From NCBI GenBank assembly GCA_013180625.2, contig SNVD02009519.1, positions 930,001 to 994,000 on the forward strand: 64,000 nucleotides of DNA, in the 5' to 3' direction. This document shows positions 20,739 to 32,700 of this stretch, piece after piece. Below the pieces are notes generated by a model that saw only the letters and a program-made list of their open reading frames with translations, was not told where the DNA came from and made no database searches. The DNA comes from Boswellia sacra. Lineage: Eukaryota > Streptophyta > Magnoliopsida > Sapindales > Burseraceae. The translations under genes and the position numbers were made by a program. Every line of letters starts with the position of its first letter. Position 1 is the first letter of the stretch.

Positions 20739-20911
20739 GTGTGTTTGTTTATGTTTTTTGAGTTTTTATTTTTTAAATTTTAAAAGGGTGTATGATTGAT
20801 TTTAATTTTTTTATTTTGAAAATGATATGTGATTGACGTTAACTTAAATGTATTGAAAATTTTGCATTTTCATAAAACTATTTTTCGAAAATATAAACAA
20901 ACATAACCAAC
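20739..20911. mobile_element. Small MITE (173 bp), tentative
   Basis: Ends GTGTGTTTGTTTATG and (reverse complement) GTTGGTTATGTTTGTTTATA form an imperfect terminal inverted repeat. The flanks AATTTAAT (20731-20738) and AATTTATT (20912-20919) match at 7 of 8 bases, which fits a hAT-type target duplication. No coding capacity. Confidence 0.45.
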
Positions 20912-20919
20912 AATTTATT

Positions 20920-23668
20920 ATATTCTCTTTAATTTGTTTCAAAACTATCACAATTAAAAGAAACAGTGGTGGCCATGAGCAAGATCCAGGTAATCACAGA
21001 GTCGTCTTGATTATCTGAACTCCGATATCTTTAATGACCATATTTACACGATTCCATCAATTTCTATACCTTCAAAAACAGATGATAGTCAGCCTTTATT
21101 ATCACGGAATGTCGATTGAAAATGTTCTCTCTTCTCGAAAGTCCATTATTTTACCTTTATTTATACCTGTTATTTAATGTTATAACACAGTGAAGCATTA
21201 TATTTTAACACAACACATTTAACAAAACATGACAAAAATTTTGTACAGATTTCAATAATTATCTCATTTCTATTTTATCTTTTGCAGCACTGTGATTGGT
21301 AGTTATGAAAATTTTCTTAATTATAAAAAAGAAAAATATATATACATCTCAACTATGATGATCATATCATAATCGTATGTTAAAATTAAATATTCTTCTA
21401 AAACTTTGAAACTTTTGAATTCTTCACTTTTTGATTCTTGAAAAGGCAGGAAATGGTGTGATAGTTTTCTATTGTATGTGGATCCTGTATTAATATTGTT
21501 ACAATTGAAGACATTAAATTTTTTTAGTGGATAAATAAAAGATATCCTAATTATACAAGTTACGATTGCGTTTAAAATAATGTTTAATGATTCAATTGTG
21601 AAGTTAAATTTTCTTGGTGGATCTATGTATAGGATGTCAGACACTGCTAGCCTATATTACTGGGGAGATTTAGAGTATATTATAGAATCATCCTAGCATG
21701 TATAAAGTTTTCCAACCAAAACTAAAACAAAACTCAACAATATTAATACTAAACTTTACTCTAGAAGAATGTTCTTGATCAGCTATATATAATAAATTCG
21801 CTAATTAAGTAGTCTTTTAAATTACTAGTCTATATATATGGGTCAATTTTGAATACTAGGCCTAGGATCGACTAGACAATTATCACATTTAGTTCAATTC
21901 ATTTCACCAAATTTGTCCTTGTGTTTAGCTTTCATTCATGAGGTTTTATATTATGCAACTGGAAGAACGGCCACTGGAGTTTTCAACCATATAAAATATG
22001 ACCTTCTCTACTAGTTTACTAAACTTTTGATTTGACTTTTCTATTTTTTGCTTATTTATTTGACCAGGCTATCATCTTTTCATGATCAAACTTCAAAGTC
22101 AAACCGCTGAGTTTGTGATCGCCATGTCATGACAAATATATATAGCTTCCATTATGCCAGTTTAGATATTCTGAGTTGAAATTGAGACTAAGAAAGTTAT
22201 ATTATCCGAGTGCAAGTTTAATTAACAATTATATAATTCCAACATAAATCTTTGTCCTTATTAATTCATGCATAAAATTCTTACAAGTGAAATTGCTTTT
22301 GTCCTTTTTATTTTGTTCTATTTACTGCCTCATTAGGGGTTTGTCCTCAACGCATCCTTTTCTTTTCCATTGTCTTATATATCTTCATTATTGATCAGGT
22401 CATCAACTTCCAGCTTATCTTTTTTTTCCTAAATTTCTTTGATTCGAGTACGAGGTTAATACTTAATTAATAGTTTGATAACGAAAACTTCAACAACTCT
22501 ATCCAAAAATCCAACTAAGAAAATCTTAATTAATTTCCTTGCTTCACTATGACAATATCATGATTATCGTCATTGAGAGCATTAATCCATTTCGAAATCC
22601 CTCTTGGGACGTTTCATCATGTTAATGTCTAGCTAGTGCAATATATTATCTCCATTTGACTTGTTCTTTTGAATTAATTAAACTTTTGATTGGTAGGCCA
22701 ATCACGGCATTTAATTCAAAGTAGTAACTTCGAGAGCAATATAATTAAAAAGAGAAGTGCAGTAATCAGCATTATAATACCTTTTGAAGGCTCAGATTAC
22801 ATTGACACATCAAAAGCTATTAATTCTTTTGGCCATGCGAATATAATTTTAATGTAAGACTAACACGTACATCAAGAGATTTTGTTTTGTTATAGTAAAA
22901 GGTATTGGAGGCTCCGTAATGTTAGATTGGAAGTAGCAATCACGATGCTTAATTGGTTATCTGCTTATCAATAAACTGGTAGTACTTGGTAGGAACCTAC
23001 GGGTAATTAGTTGTGGCGTTAATAGTGGTTCTTAAAAATATTTTCCGTGTATAATGTTTAATTTTGGCAGCGAAACGAGATGGCTAATTGTGGCGCAGAA
23101 TATCATGACTATTTTCAAGTTGTGAAACATACACATAGAAGAAAAAGAAAAGGTAAAGTACGAAAAAAATAATAAAACAATTGCATGGCTAGCTCATTAT
23201 ACTAAAAGAGATGGCCATCAAACTTGGCACAATCACTTCAGACAATAACGAAAAGTTGCAACAAGATCATTTCGTATTGATTTCATTTCATAATTAGTAT
23301 TACAATTTTATCTAGGACATGGACAATGGGTACATATGACAAGCTTTGATGGCCCTGATGAACCGCGCGTGCCTGATCCACTGTAGACTATACCTAGAAA
23401 TTAAAACAAAGAAAACACACCAGCAAGAGCAACTGCATAGACGTACATACATCTAGAGTCTATAGCCTTCAGGTTAAAAGTTTAAGTATCAAATATATGA
23501 AGCTAGAACCATAAACCTAGCCATTATCCATCAAAACCAAACATTTGAACTCGGGAGCAGAAAACACGAATTCGGACACGCATGGACTAGCCGAACTGGT
23601 ACATCCGCCCGATAAGTGCGTGCCATTTCTTTTTCTTTTTCTTTTTTTTTTTCCCTCTCCATCTACAA
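20920..23668. other. Intergenic, rearranged and AT-rich
   Basis: No intact gene. It contains a short exon-like fragment (21941-21992). A phrase near 21845-21880 (TTGAATACTAGGCCTAGGA) recurs near 25408 in diverged form, and a phrase near 21700 (TATAAAGTTTTCCAACCAAAA) recurs near 20713. This suggests several local duplications. Confidence 0.5.
21941..21992 (+). pseudogene. Fragment of a ureidoglycolate hydrolase-type exon
   Basis: About 50 bp resembling the start of exon 2 of the gene at 27921-28989, including the acceptor AG and codons for Y-I-M-x-L-E-x-R-P-L-E-F-S-T. About eight mismatches are seen by eye. It stops at once in TATAA, and no further exon is recognisable. It is either a relic of a duplicated copy or carried by a rearrangement. 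Confidence 0.6.
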
Positions 23669-24024
23669 TTTTTAAGCCCGGAGGCTCTGACCAAATACGA
23701 AAACCGGCCTTCTTTCTATTTGGATTCTGAACCTTACCCCATTAGCTTCATTTGCATCATAATAGAAAGTTATCTCATACCTGAAGACCTTTTTCACGAA
23801 CAAATGGAATCCAAGTAGCCCTAGAAAGAACAGGTTTGGGGTGGCCATCTTCTCGAGTAGAGACACAAAAACTCCATGTGAGCCCAGTTAGTGAGGTCGA
23901 TGGCCTGAAATTCTATTGACTGCTGCTGTTCAGGAATCCCAAAGACCCCCAAATGCCTAGTTGGAATAGCTAACCTAATCTCAACATCGGTGTCTGTCAG
24001 TCTCTTTGAGAACAAAACCTCCAT
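23669..24024 (-). pseudogene. B3-domain pseudogene, second copy
   Basis: It starts with ATG at 24024 and follows the intact B3 gene closely (LFSKRLTDTDVE, LAIPTRHLGVFGIPE). Just before the conserved Trp the frame shifts. WSFCVSTREDGHPKPVL and IPFVREKGLQ then appear in another frame, followed at once by a stop, and a further frame change precedes the terminal block FRIQIERRPVFVFGQSLRA. At least two indels and a stop make it non-functional. It lies on the same strand as the gene at 18759-19151 and arose by local duplication. Confidence 0.8.
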
Positions 24025-24104
24025 TTCAGCAACTCAAAACTCCCAAGGGTATTTTTTGAGCTCTTTCAGCAAATGATCGATATAGCTAGCCAGACACACA
24101 CATA

Positions 24105-24315
24105 TAAGGAGTTTGAGGTGGGTAGCGTTCTCATATATTTATATATAAGGAGTTTGACAATTTGACGACATTGATGACGTGGATAGCGTTCTCTTATATT
24201 TGAGAATGATGACGTGGGTAGCATTCTCATATATTTGAGATTGATGAGGTGGGCAGCGTTCGCATATATATATCAATCTCAAATATATGAGAATGAGGTA
24301 GGTAGCGTTCTTTTT
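24105..24315. repeat. Tandem repeats with an internal perfect hairpin
   Basis: About five diverged copies of a 45-50 bp unit (GATGACGTGGGTAGCGTTCT followed by CATATATTTGAGA-like words). Two adjacent units are inverted: 24223-24245 and 24272-24294 form a perfect 23-bp inverted repeat with a 26-nt loop. It lies just upstream of the B3 pseudogene. Confidence 0.85.
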
Positions 24316-25104
24316 TTCTGATGAAGACGTACGTCTCTGTCACCTACCTTTGAAAGTGATCTGCAAATTATATTTTATGCTCTTCATGCACTGCTTTACT
24401 GTTTTAGCTGACTAAGGTAATAACCATTCCTTTTCCAGCCTATATAAAAAGATGATACTAAATTCTAACAATATAATTTGACTTAAGCTAGCTAGCTAGC
24501 AGCAGTGACGAAAATTGTGCACACTAAAATTTTACAGTATTATATGTAAGAACTAGCAAGCTAGGGCAATTCATTCGGTAAGATGATGTTAAATAAGTGA
24601 TCCCGTTGCTATAAATTAAATATGAAGCCTTACTTTTCAGTTAAATGTCGATAAATTTGTAACAGTAATTAGTAGTTGCCAGAAAAAAATGAAATAAATA
24701 TTTCTCATGAGGGCGTAAATGTATTATACATGTATTATGCATAAACCTTGCAAACCAATATGAGCACATCAAAATACAAACACTTACAGGTAGTAGGCAC
24801 ATTTGTGTCCGTAGAGAAGTCTAGTTAGTTTCCTACTTCTGATATCTTTATTTTATAACGAAGAATTGATTGAATTTAAGCACCTTAAGTAAATTATTTA
24901 CAAGGGATTGCTGCGATATTAATGTATTTACACAGTATAGCACAAAAGAGAACCCAATTATTAGTGTTAGCAAAATTTAATTTAGTTAGGTTTGATCATT
25001 TCTCGATTTAGAATTAAATTAATGTTTTGCATTAATCTTCTAGCAGTTACCACTCCCAGTACTGCTAATGTAAATAAAGAATTATATTGTAGAATTAAGT
25101 TTAC
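24316..25104. other. Intergenic
   Basis: AT-rich; no gene seen. Confidence 0.5.
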
Positions 25105-25235
25105 TGATATTGGCTATACAATCATTTGGTTACGCCATTTTTGGCTTTGCCCTAACCGAAGCTATTGCATCGTTTACCCCAATTAATGATGGCCTTCCTG
25201 ATCTCATTCGTCTTCCGATCGAAGAAAGTAGGTTA
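25105..25235 (+). pseudogene. atp9: Nuclear copy of mitochondrial atp9 (C-terminal part)
   Basis: The frame reads QSFGYAIFGFALTEAIASF, matching the last transmembrane helix of mitochondrial ATP synthase subunit 9 (F-o c-ring). A 3-base insertion and a frame slip follow. The nucleotides then still encode the typical MMAFLI-type end and FRSKK. Only about 40 codons of the C-terminus are present. The conserved proton-binding Glu lies in this segment (ALTEAIA). It lacks the N-terminal half and a transit peptide, so it is best read as a decayed organelle-to-nucleus insertion. Confidence 0.8.
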
Positions 25236-27920
25236 ATTTATTTTATCTGCCTATGTATCTTGCTTATTCAGAGGTCTAAATTTTCTAGGAGGAAACTGCC
25301 ACGGGCATACCCTGAAGAAGGAGACATAACGATTATAATTATTGGGCAGCTGACGCAAAGAACATCCGGAATTCAACTTTAAATAATTTGATTAGTAGTC
25401 AGATTTGAATATTAGACCTAGGACTAGAATGTTACATTGACTGAAAGATATGTTATTATCCGTTTAGGTCCACCGTGCCATCAATCTATAGATATATGCG
25501 TATATAATGATTCCACCCTATGATTTCGGCCATCATAATCGACATTATCTTGTAAAAACAGAAAACGCCATACGTTCTCTAAATTTGCAGCCAATATAAA
25601 TGCCATGAATTTGAGAAACATGTAGCTTTAACTTGCCAAATATAATTAGCGTTCGCGAGTTGAAATTAAAATCCATGTTTGCTAGATAATAACACTTACA
25701 ACTGTAACTTGTTTTTCTCATAATCTTGTTTCTCATCCACCCACAGCATGCCTATGGCTGTACATCAAAATCATTTTATTTCTCATCATATTTACACACC
25801 AACAGAATAAAATAACGCTATGCCTTATTGGAATAAAAGTTTGCATCGATTAAGCAGCTTTTCCATTTCCTTAATTATTTGACAAGCTAGCTAGGCCATC
25901 ATTCAATAACACAAAGATCAATACCTAGCACATGATCAAACTCGATCTATTAGTAATAAACTATGATAATATTTTGATTATTAAACTCGATTATTACTTT
26001 GGATGTTTCGTTTGGGGGGTTGAGTTTATCTTGTCGTCCAACATGATCAGCATATGCATAATAATAATCACTTTATATCAATGTATATATAGCACCTGTT
26101 AGATATTAATGAAGGGGATTATATAATGAAGTGTATATTTATTTAAAATTTTCATCGTCCACTTTATTATTATCTATTCCGTCAAACCTCAAACGTGTGT
26201 GTATATGTGTGTGTGCGTCACTAACCCTTATTTTTATTAATTAATTAATTTAAGTGTTTTAAAACCTCAAAACAACTATACGTTGACCCGTTTCTAAAGG
26301 GGGTGAAATAAGGTTTTATAATGCATGTAATTTGAATGCTACATGCAATCAATAATTAGTTCTTACTTTTGATGCTTCCAAATCGCTTTATCTTATTTTA
26401 TACTGTGAAATATGGAGGAAGCATTAATTGGAGCAAGATTATCTTAATTTCAGAAGAAATTTCTTTGGCCGGTTCTGGTTGGTTTTGAGTCATCTCCTCT
26501 TGCTCACAACTTATCTCTCTGTCCTAATTACATAAACATTAATTTCTGTTTATCATAATTATTCGACAGAAATATGTCACTCAAATCAGATTTAAAAAAA
26601 GGGATAATATCCCTTAATCATTGAAATACTCTTATTTTTTATTTTCTTTTCATTTTCTTTGTCTTTTATGAAATCTCAATTGGGTTTAAAATATAGTCAA
26701 GATGCACATTTGCTTCCCAGTTCCCTTATGATTGCATTTTTTTAATGTTAGATCGAAGTAAATGAAAATAAATAAGATGGAAAATATTCCAATAGGCTTG
26801 GCTTACGCAGGATTTTACCCATCCCAGTAGTCAAAATTTACTACAATGAGTGTGAGGAGATAATAGCAAGAGAACGAAGAATGCAAGACCTTTTACTAGC
26901 TTTGAGGGATATTTATGGTATTAAAACGAATTTGTTGAATAATAATTTATTTTTTAAAATTTTATAAATGGATGTTTAAGAAAAGGGTATTTTAAGTATT
27001 TTTATAAATTAAAATAGTCTAACCTCTTTTCCTTTTTTTTTTTTTTTTTGTGTTTTCGTATGTATATTTGATTGGAAGATGCATGCATGAAAACTGAAAT
27101 TTTCGATCCGTTGCCTATATAGGTCCATTTTGCATGGTAGGCCTTGGACCAGAGCTGGACTGTTTTGAGTTTTAATACTTCGAATTCTAGAGTTATGGTT
27201 TTATGGGCACCCCAAGGCCCAAGCGTCTCAATTACTGCAAATATGATGATATGGTACAATTTTATTTGATACAGTATTAGTACAATTCTATGTATTTATC
27301 CTTACTGGAATGCTTCACCAAATATGTTTTTTTACGCATGAATTCCCACTTAAAGATAGATGAGATGCGGATAGGGATTCCCCGTTCTTATAAAGTCAAT
27401 TAAAATTTATTTAAATTAAGTTAAATTATTTTTTAAATTTTTTATATAAATTTTTTCATACAAGTTGATATATTATGATCTGATTAGAATTAGAAGAATG
27501 AATTTCAAATTTTTATTATATTTATTAATATAATTGATGTGATAACTATTTCATAATATTATATTAATTATATAAATAATTTATAAAAATAACATTATCC
27601 AACCAAATTTTATTAAAATTGTTATATCAAACTTTCCGTAGAATAACCATCAATGTACTTATTTCTGTATAGACACGACAAGCTTACAGTTTTTTATTTA
27701 ACCAATATTAAAATGGATACAACTACCACATCAAAAGAAACAAATATTTTTTAACATTTAAGTAGATGTACAATTTAATAAATTAGTGATAAATATAGTG
27801 CTTCCACGTCACAGATTATCACAGCACCACCACCGTTCGAGTCCTGACCTTTATTTTATCATATATAAGAAAAGTTGGTTGTGATTCCGTTTTGCTTATT
27901 ATTCCATTCTCTCTCAGAAG
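25236..27920. other. Intergenic, AT-rich, including the upstream region of the next gene
   Basis: No coding exon recognised. A TATA-like ATATATAAG lies at about 27863, about 60 bp before the next ATG, and a CT-rich leader follows. Confidence 0.5.
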
Positions 27921-28989
27921 ATGGAGAAGGAGGATGAGGTGGTGAAGCTGAAGCCAATAGAAGCTACAAGTAAGAGCTTTGAGGAGTACGGACAGGTGAT
28001 TGAAGCTTCACCTGATGGGGAAGAGTTTGGTCCTCAAGATGCTCAATTAGACCTCAGCCGTGGTATACCAAGGTAATCAATCAATATCTTCTTTGTATTT
28101 ATTTATTTATTTTTCTCTCTCTCTAGTTCTTTGTGTGTATTGAATATATGGGTAATTGTTTTAACTCACTTTGCCTACCAAGTTTGTGATTAGTTTTAGG
28201 TTCGTAACAAGTGATAGAAATGGAATGGAATTGGCTGATTTATCAACTACCCTTTTGCTTCAGAATTTTTATCATGATAAGATGAGTGTAAAAGTTGTGA
28301 ACTTGAAGCCAGCGATTTGCTTTGATTGAAAAGAGCCCCTAATAATATTAATACTCACCTATTGCTTTGATTCAGGCTTTACATTATGCACCTGGAAGAC
28401 CGGCCACTCGAGTTTTCAACGATTACGCATCACGCTAGCGTGACTCAATGCCTTGGATCAATTGGCGGTCATGTTTGGTATCTTGGAGTTGCTAAGCCAT
28501 CCATTGTTGATTCAAAGGAAACTAAGGGCACTGACATTGTGCAGTCACGGTGTGGTCATCTCTATGTCCCTCCTGCTGTTGATGGTGTGCGGGCTTTCAG
28601 AATTGCAGGTCCCAAGTTTCTGAAACTTAATCGCGGAACATGGCACGCGGGGCCTTTGTTTAAGGCAGATAATATGGACTTCTACAATTTAGAATTGAGC
28701 AACACCAATGTAAGCTTTTCAATCTTTTTTTTTTTTCCTTTCTCTCTCTGGTAAAGGAAGAGCCAATGTAAATTGTTAAGATTAGATTACTCCAATTAAA
28801 AAGGTATCTTACTCTTCTGCACTAAGCTGTGGGTTGTGTTTAATTATTCATTAAACATGGCTCTTTGAGCACCTTCGGCAAGCGTACATCAGGATTTCTT
28901 ACGAAATGGCCACATTGCTGTAGGTGGTGGATCACACAACTCACAGCTTCATCAAGAAGAATGGAGTGGTCTTTGTCATTGATGACTAG
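27921..28989 (+). CDS. Ureidoglycolate hydrolase/lyase-family protein (AllA-like cupin)
   Basis: Three exons: 27921-28072, 28376-28709 and 28924-28989, with GT-AG introns and continuous phase, giving 183 residues. The protein begins MEKEDEVVKLKPIEATSKSF and has the RPLEFSTITHHASVTQCLGSI block, then AFRIAGPKFLKLNRGTWHAGP, which fits the cupin fold of Pfam Ureidogly_lyase. The ending FVIDD closes the family C-terminus. Bacterial members act on ureidoglycolate in allantoin breakdown. Plant members carry the name by homology, while the established plant ureidoglycolate amidohydrolase belongs to a different family, so the substrate here is inferred. No targeting peptide is evident. A short relic of exon 2 lies about 6.4 kb upstream. 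Confidence 0.8.
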
Positions 28990-29772
28990 ATGTATACTTT
29001 CCTTTCTCCCACTATGTTGAAGACATTTCGTGGCTACACTGGACATTTAGGTGGTCTGAATGTTATAAATCTATAATTATTGTCCACAAAATCCCAAGCT
29101 ATTTGGATATCATAAAATTTGGTCTTTTAATATATGTTTGATCTTCTGTTTTTAGTGAATATGATAATTGTTGTGAAACATTCAAACTAAATTGGTTTTC
29201 ATGCCTAAATTATTCTGATGTTTTGTTATTCATTTTAGTCTAAGATCTGATCATTATTTCAGGATTCTAGCAGTGCCCCAAATAGGCCCAGAATGCTTTT
29301 CTTCTGCTTTCTCCTTCAATTTCCCTGCTGCTGCTAACTTTGCTAAGCAACAGAGTTTGCATTCGATAATTGCAGACTACTCTGATTCCAACTGTCAAAT
29401 TTGATAAAAACAGTACATAATGCCCAGTCAAACAGGAAAAAGATGAATATAGCGCAATGGATAAAATGCTGAAACTCAATTGAATTAAGATCAATCATAT
29501 ATAAATAGCACAAGCCACGTAGCAGATTTTGTACATTAACAAAGAAATTTTGTTCAATTACAGGAGGAATTTTCCAATCACTGACAAAAATGGTGTTACA
29601 CTGATTAATGAAAGGCCTTTTCCTTTTATATCAAAAACAAAAAAGTGTTGAACAGATCAACTAATCAATTTAGAGGCGGTCGCAGTGCATAGTTGGAGTC
29701 GTGGAGATGGTATGAGGATGAAACTACTGTTTTGTTGCTACTCACCCGATCCACTGAAACTATTGTTTGTTG
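28990..29772. other. 3' flanks of two convergent genes
   Basis: The region between the ureidoglycolate hydrolase stop and the GET4 stop holds their 3' UTRs. A 46-codon open frame (29264-29404, +) begins right after a pyrimidine-AG acceptor and reads VPQIGPECFSSAFSF. It could be an alternative last exon, but no homologue is recognised. Confidence 0.45.
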
Positions 29773-32700
29773 CTACATCATCTGCACAATAAAATCCAAG
29801 ATTTCTAGTGAGAATCCTTTCCTTTAACCTGTTTTACTATTTTAAGAACTTAGTATTTGAAGGGAAACAAAAAAACAGTATGACACTCGTGGATGAATAC
29901 ACGCCCAGGAAAACAAGGAAAAAGAAATGCTCTGGAACCACATTTCCAGGTATCAATTTCTCGCTCTTCTACATAGATAATCTATTATAAGGGCTGGTGT
30001 CAATGTCTAGGCTCCTCTAGGTAACGGTTGACTTTGCTAAATTTGAATGTATGAACAAGAGCAGAAGCTAATATATATATCAGCACTAATAAAGTTAATT
30101 ACCCTGAACAACTCGCCAAACATTCCTTGCAGGGGATTTCTACGCCTTACTCCAAAAAACTTCTCAGCAATATCATCTAGCAACTGAACCATAATCTTTT
30201 GTCAGAATTCATAAATACTTGGAAGCCCCTTTAAGCCAAAGATTAAAAAATTAATAACATATGAACTCCAACAAAAAATATAAGCAACCATAATGGAACT
30301 GCTGATTGCGGACCTTTGCTGTATATTTAACAAGAATGACAAGGACAAACATAGTTTTCTACAAAACAAAGTAACCAGGATCAGATGTTCCAACTACCAA
30401 CACCACTTGTGTACCTCATTAAATGCAGGTTCCCTGTCTATACATGACTTGAAATTGGCTCTCAACATATTAAAAAGTGGCAAAGCATCCCTCTCCAGCC
30501 TGCAATTTTATTATGATTTAAAAAAAATAAACAAAAAAGCAAAGCGTATTATTCTATCAACTTCATGAAATATGTCAAGCATGGATTTTCTAGCTTTACA
30601 AACGACATGGTCCGTATGGGGAAATAAGAAGTACAGTTGAATAATTAATTTTCCAGTGAATCTAAAACTAAGATAGAGATGGAAGGAACTAAGAGAAGAA
30701 TATATACGCCAAATAATTCAAGACAACTATAATCATGCAGGAAAGAAAAGATGCTCTGCATACAGCTAGAGGAAGAAGAAGCACATACAATTGAAGAACA
30801 GAAAATTGATGTTTCATCCATCATATCATAAAAATTTCTTTCCATATGCGTATGCAATGCACTAAAAAGTACCCTTAACACAATTTGAGCAGGATGGCAG
30901 CCTATGGGCAGTAACATCGACAAATATAAATCATGCTAACAAGACAGATACACATCTCTTCCCTAGAGATGGAATATAACAACACTTAAATAACTGGGGG
31001 GCAACAAATAAAATACAACTTACGTTTGTAGAAGGTAGATGATAAATTTGATTAAGTCTGATTCACAGAAGTCAAGCTTCTTAGACTCCACTTCCTTCTT
31101 GATTTCATCCATAAGATAATTAGCATCTTTCAAATTACCCATGGATAGATACCTACATGGAAAAGGAAATTTTACTTTTTCAGCTCAGATTCTGAATTAC
31201 AAGCATAATAAACTTAGGGAAAGCTGAATATTGCCATATCTAAAAACCATTGAGTATATAAAAGACGCTGGGATTGTGGATAATGCTTGTCATCTTCAAA
31301 GAATTCTCAAATTTCTCATGTGATCATTCCTTTGCAAGGGAGGGTTGATAAATATATTCTTTTGCATAAATCTCATGAGATACAAGGTCTTAAATGAGAT
31401 TCCTGTTGTTTTCACATATACAAAGTCTTTTAAAAATTAAAATAGAAGAATCAATTCCAAGTGTGTAAAATACATGAAAAATGCATTTGAAACCACACTC
31501 AAATGTAAATCTTAAAACAACACAATCATGAAGAAGGTAATTATCAGAAGAAGAAGGAGAAAGAAGCAACTCAAAAGATATCAAGCAAAAGCAAGAATAA
31601 ACAAGATGTAAAACATTTACATAACCCATAAAAGTTAATCTTTCAAACTGAAAAATCTAATAAACCTTTCTCAACTCTGATTTTGAAGGCCTATAAAATA
31701 CCTAAAATGTCAATTATACTTTTTTTAGTCAACTACTACAAAAATCAAGTAAAAAAAAATTCAACCAAAAAGTCAAAAATGAAGTTCTTAGTTCTTACAT
31801 GGGATATTCATCACCATCTTAAAGAAAATATTCAAGTGGGTTTAGAGACAATGTTGGCTTTCTTTTTTATATTCATATATGATGTGACAGAAACAGAATG
31901 TGTGTTAAATACTGGTACTACGAGCTGGATCTAACTATTTCATAATCTGGAATTGCTGAACTCTAAATCCTGATTGATCATTAACTAGAGTGGTACTATG
32001 AACAGTAAGAAAAGACACAGTTGTCTACTTCTCCAATGTCTTACATTAGAATTGCCCGAGCAACTGCCAGATCATCTTCACCAGGATAACACTGCAGAGA
32101 TGACAAGAATATAAGTGGAACCATTTGACAACTTCCCAAGAAATTATAAATAAATTTGGTTAATTTAACTGAACAGTGTTCCTTCTTGGAGTGTTTAGGA
32201 ACTCAAAAATTCATTACTTTCAGCATTTCCAAATTTCTGGTTGAAGACAGTAGAAAAGAATCCCAGAAACTGAAAAATCTAAAAGCTACAATTTTTAGAA
32301 ATCAATTTTCTCCAACAATGTCACTATATATATATATATACATACACGGATACACACTTCTTGAGAAGAGCATTTTAAAATTTCAGTTAAAAGTATGTCT
32401 TCAAAAATTGAGATCTAAACTAAGCATTACATGGTACACACATGCAGATACAAATAAATAAAGATGTTCATGTTCCACCAAGCTATCGTTTGAATTTCAC
32501 ATTGCTGCATCTTACCAAAGAAATTTTTTTTCTTAGAAAAAGTGTTTAATCATGTAATTTTGCAATTATTGAAAAGGCTAACCTTGCCCATAAAATTGAC
32601 TAAAGTTGATGCAAATTTCTGCGGATCATTGCCTCTAACAAAATGATACGACACTCTAGCCATGTCCTGCAAAGAAGCAGTATATTAATTTTGACCATGC

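Noticed and set aside
22765..22935. Possible MITE with ends near AGTAATCAGCATTATAATACC and its partial inverse
   Set aside because: The arms match only in short patches and no target duplication was found.
27002..27259. Minus-strand 85-codon frame upstream of the hydrolase
   Set aside because: It ends in a Lys tract read from poly-T. No domain is seen.
27836..27860. TTCGAGTCC phrase resembling a tRNA T-loop
   Set aside because: No matching acceptor stem, D-arm or anticodon arm around it.
30202..32461. Open frames on the plus strand between 30.2 and 32.5 kb
   Set aside because: They are introns and antisense shadows of GET4 exons.
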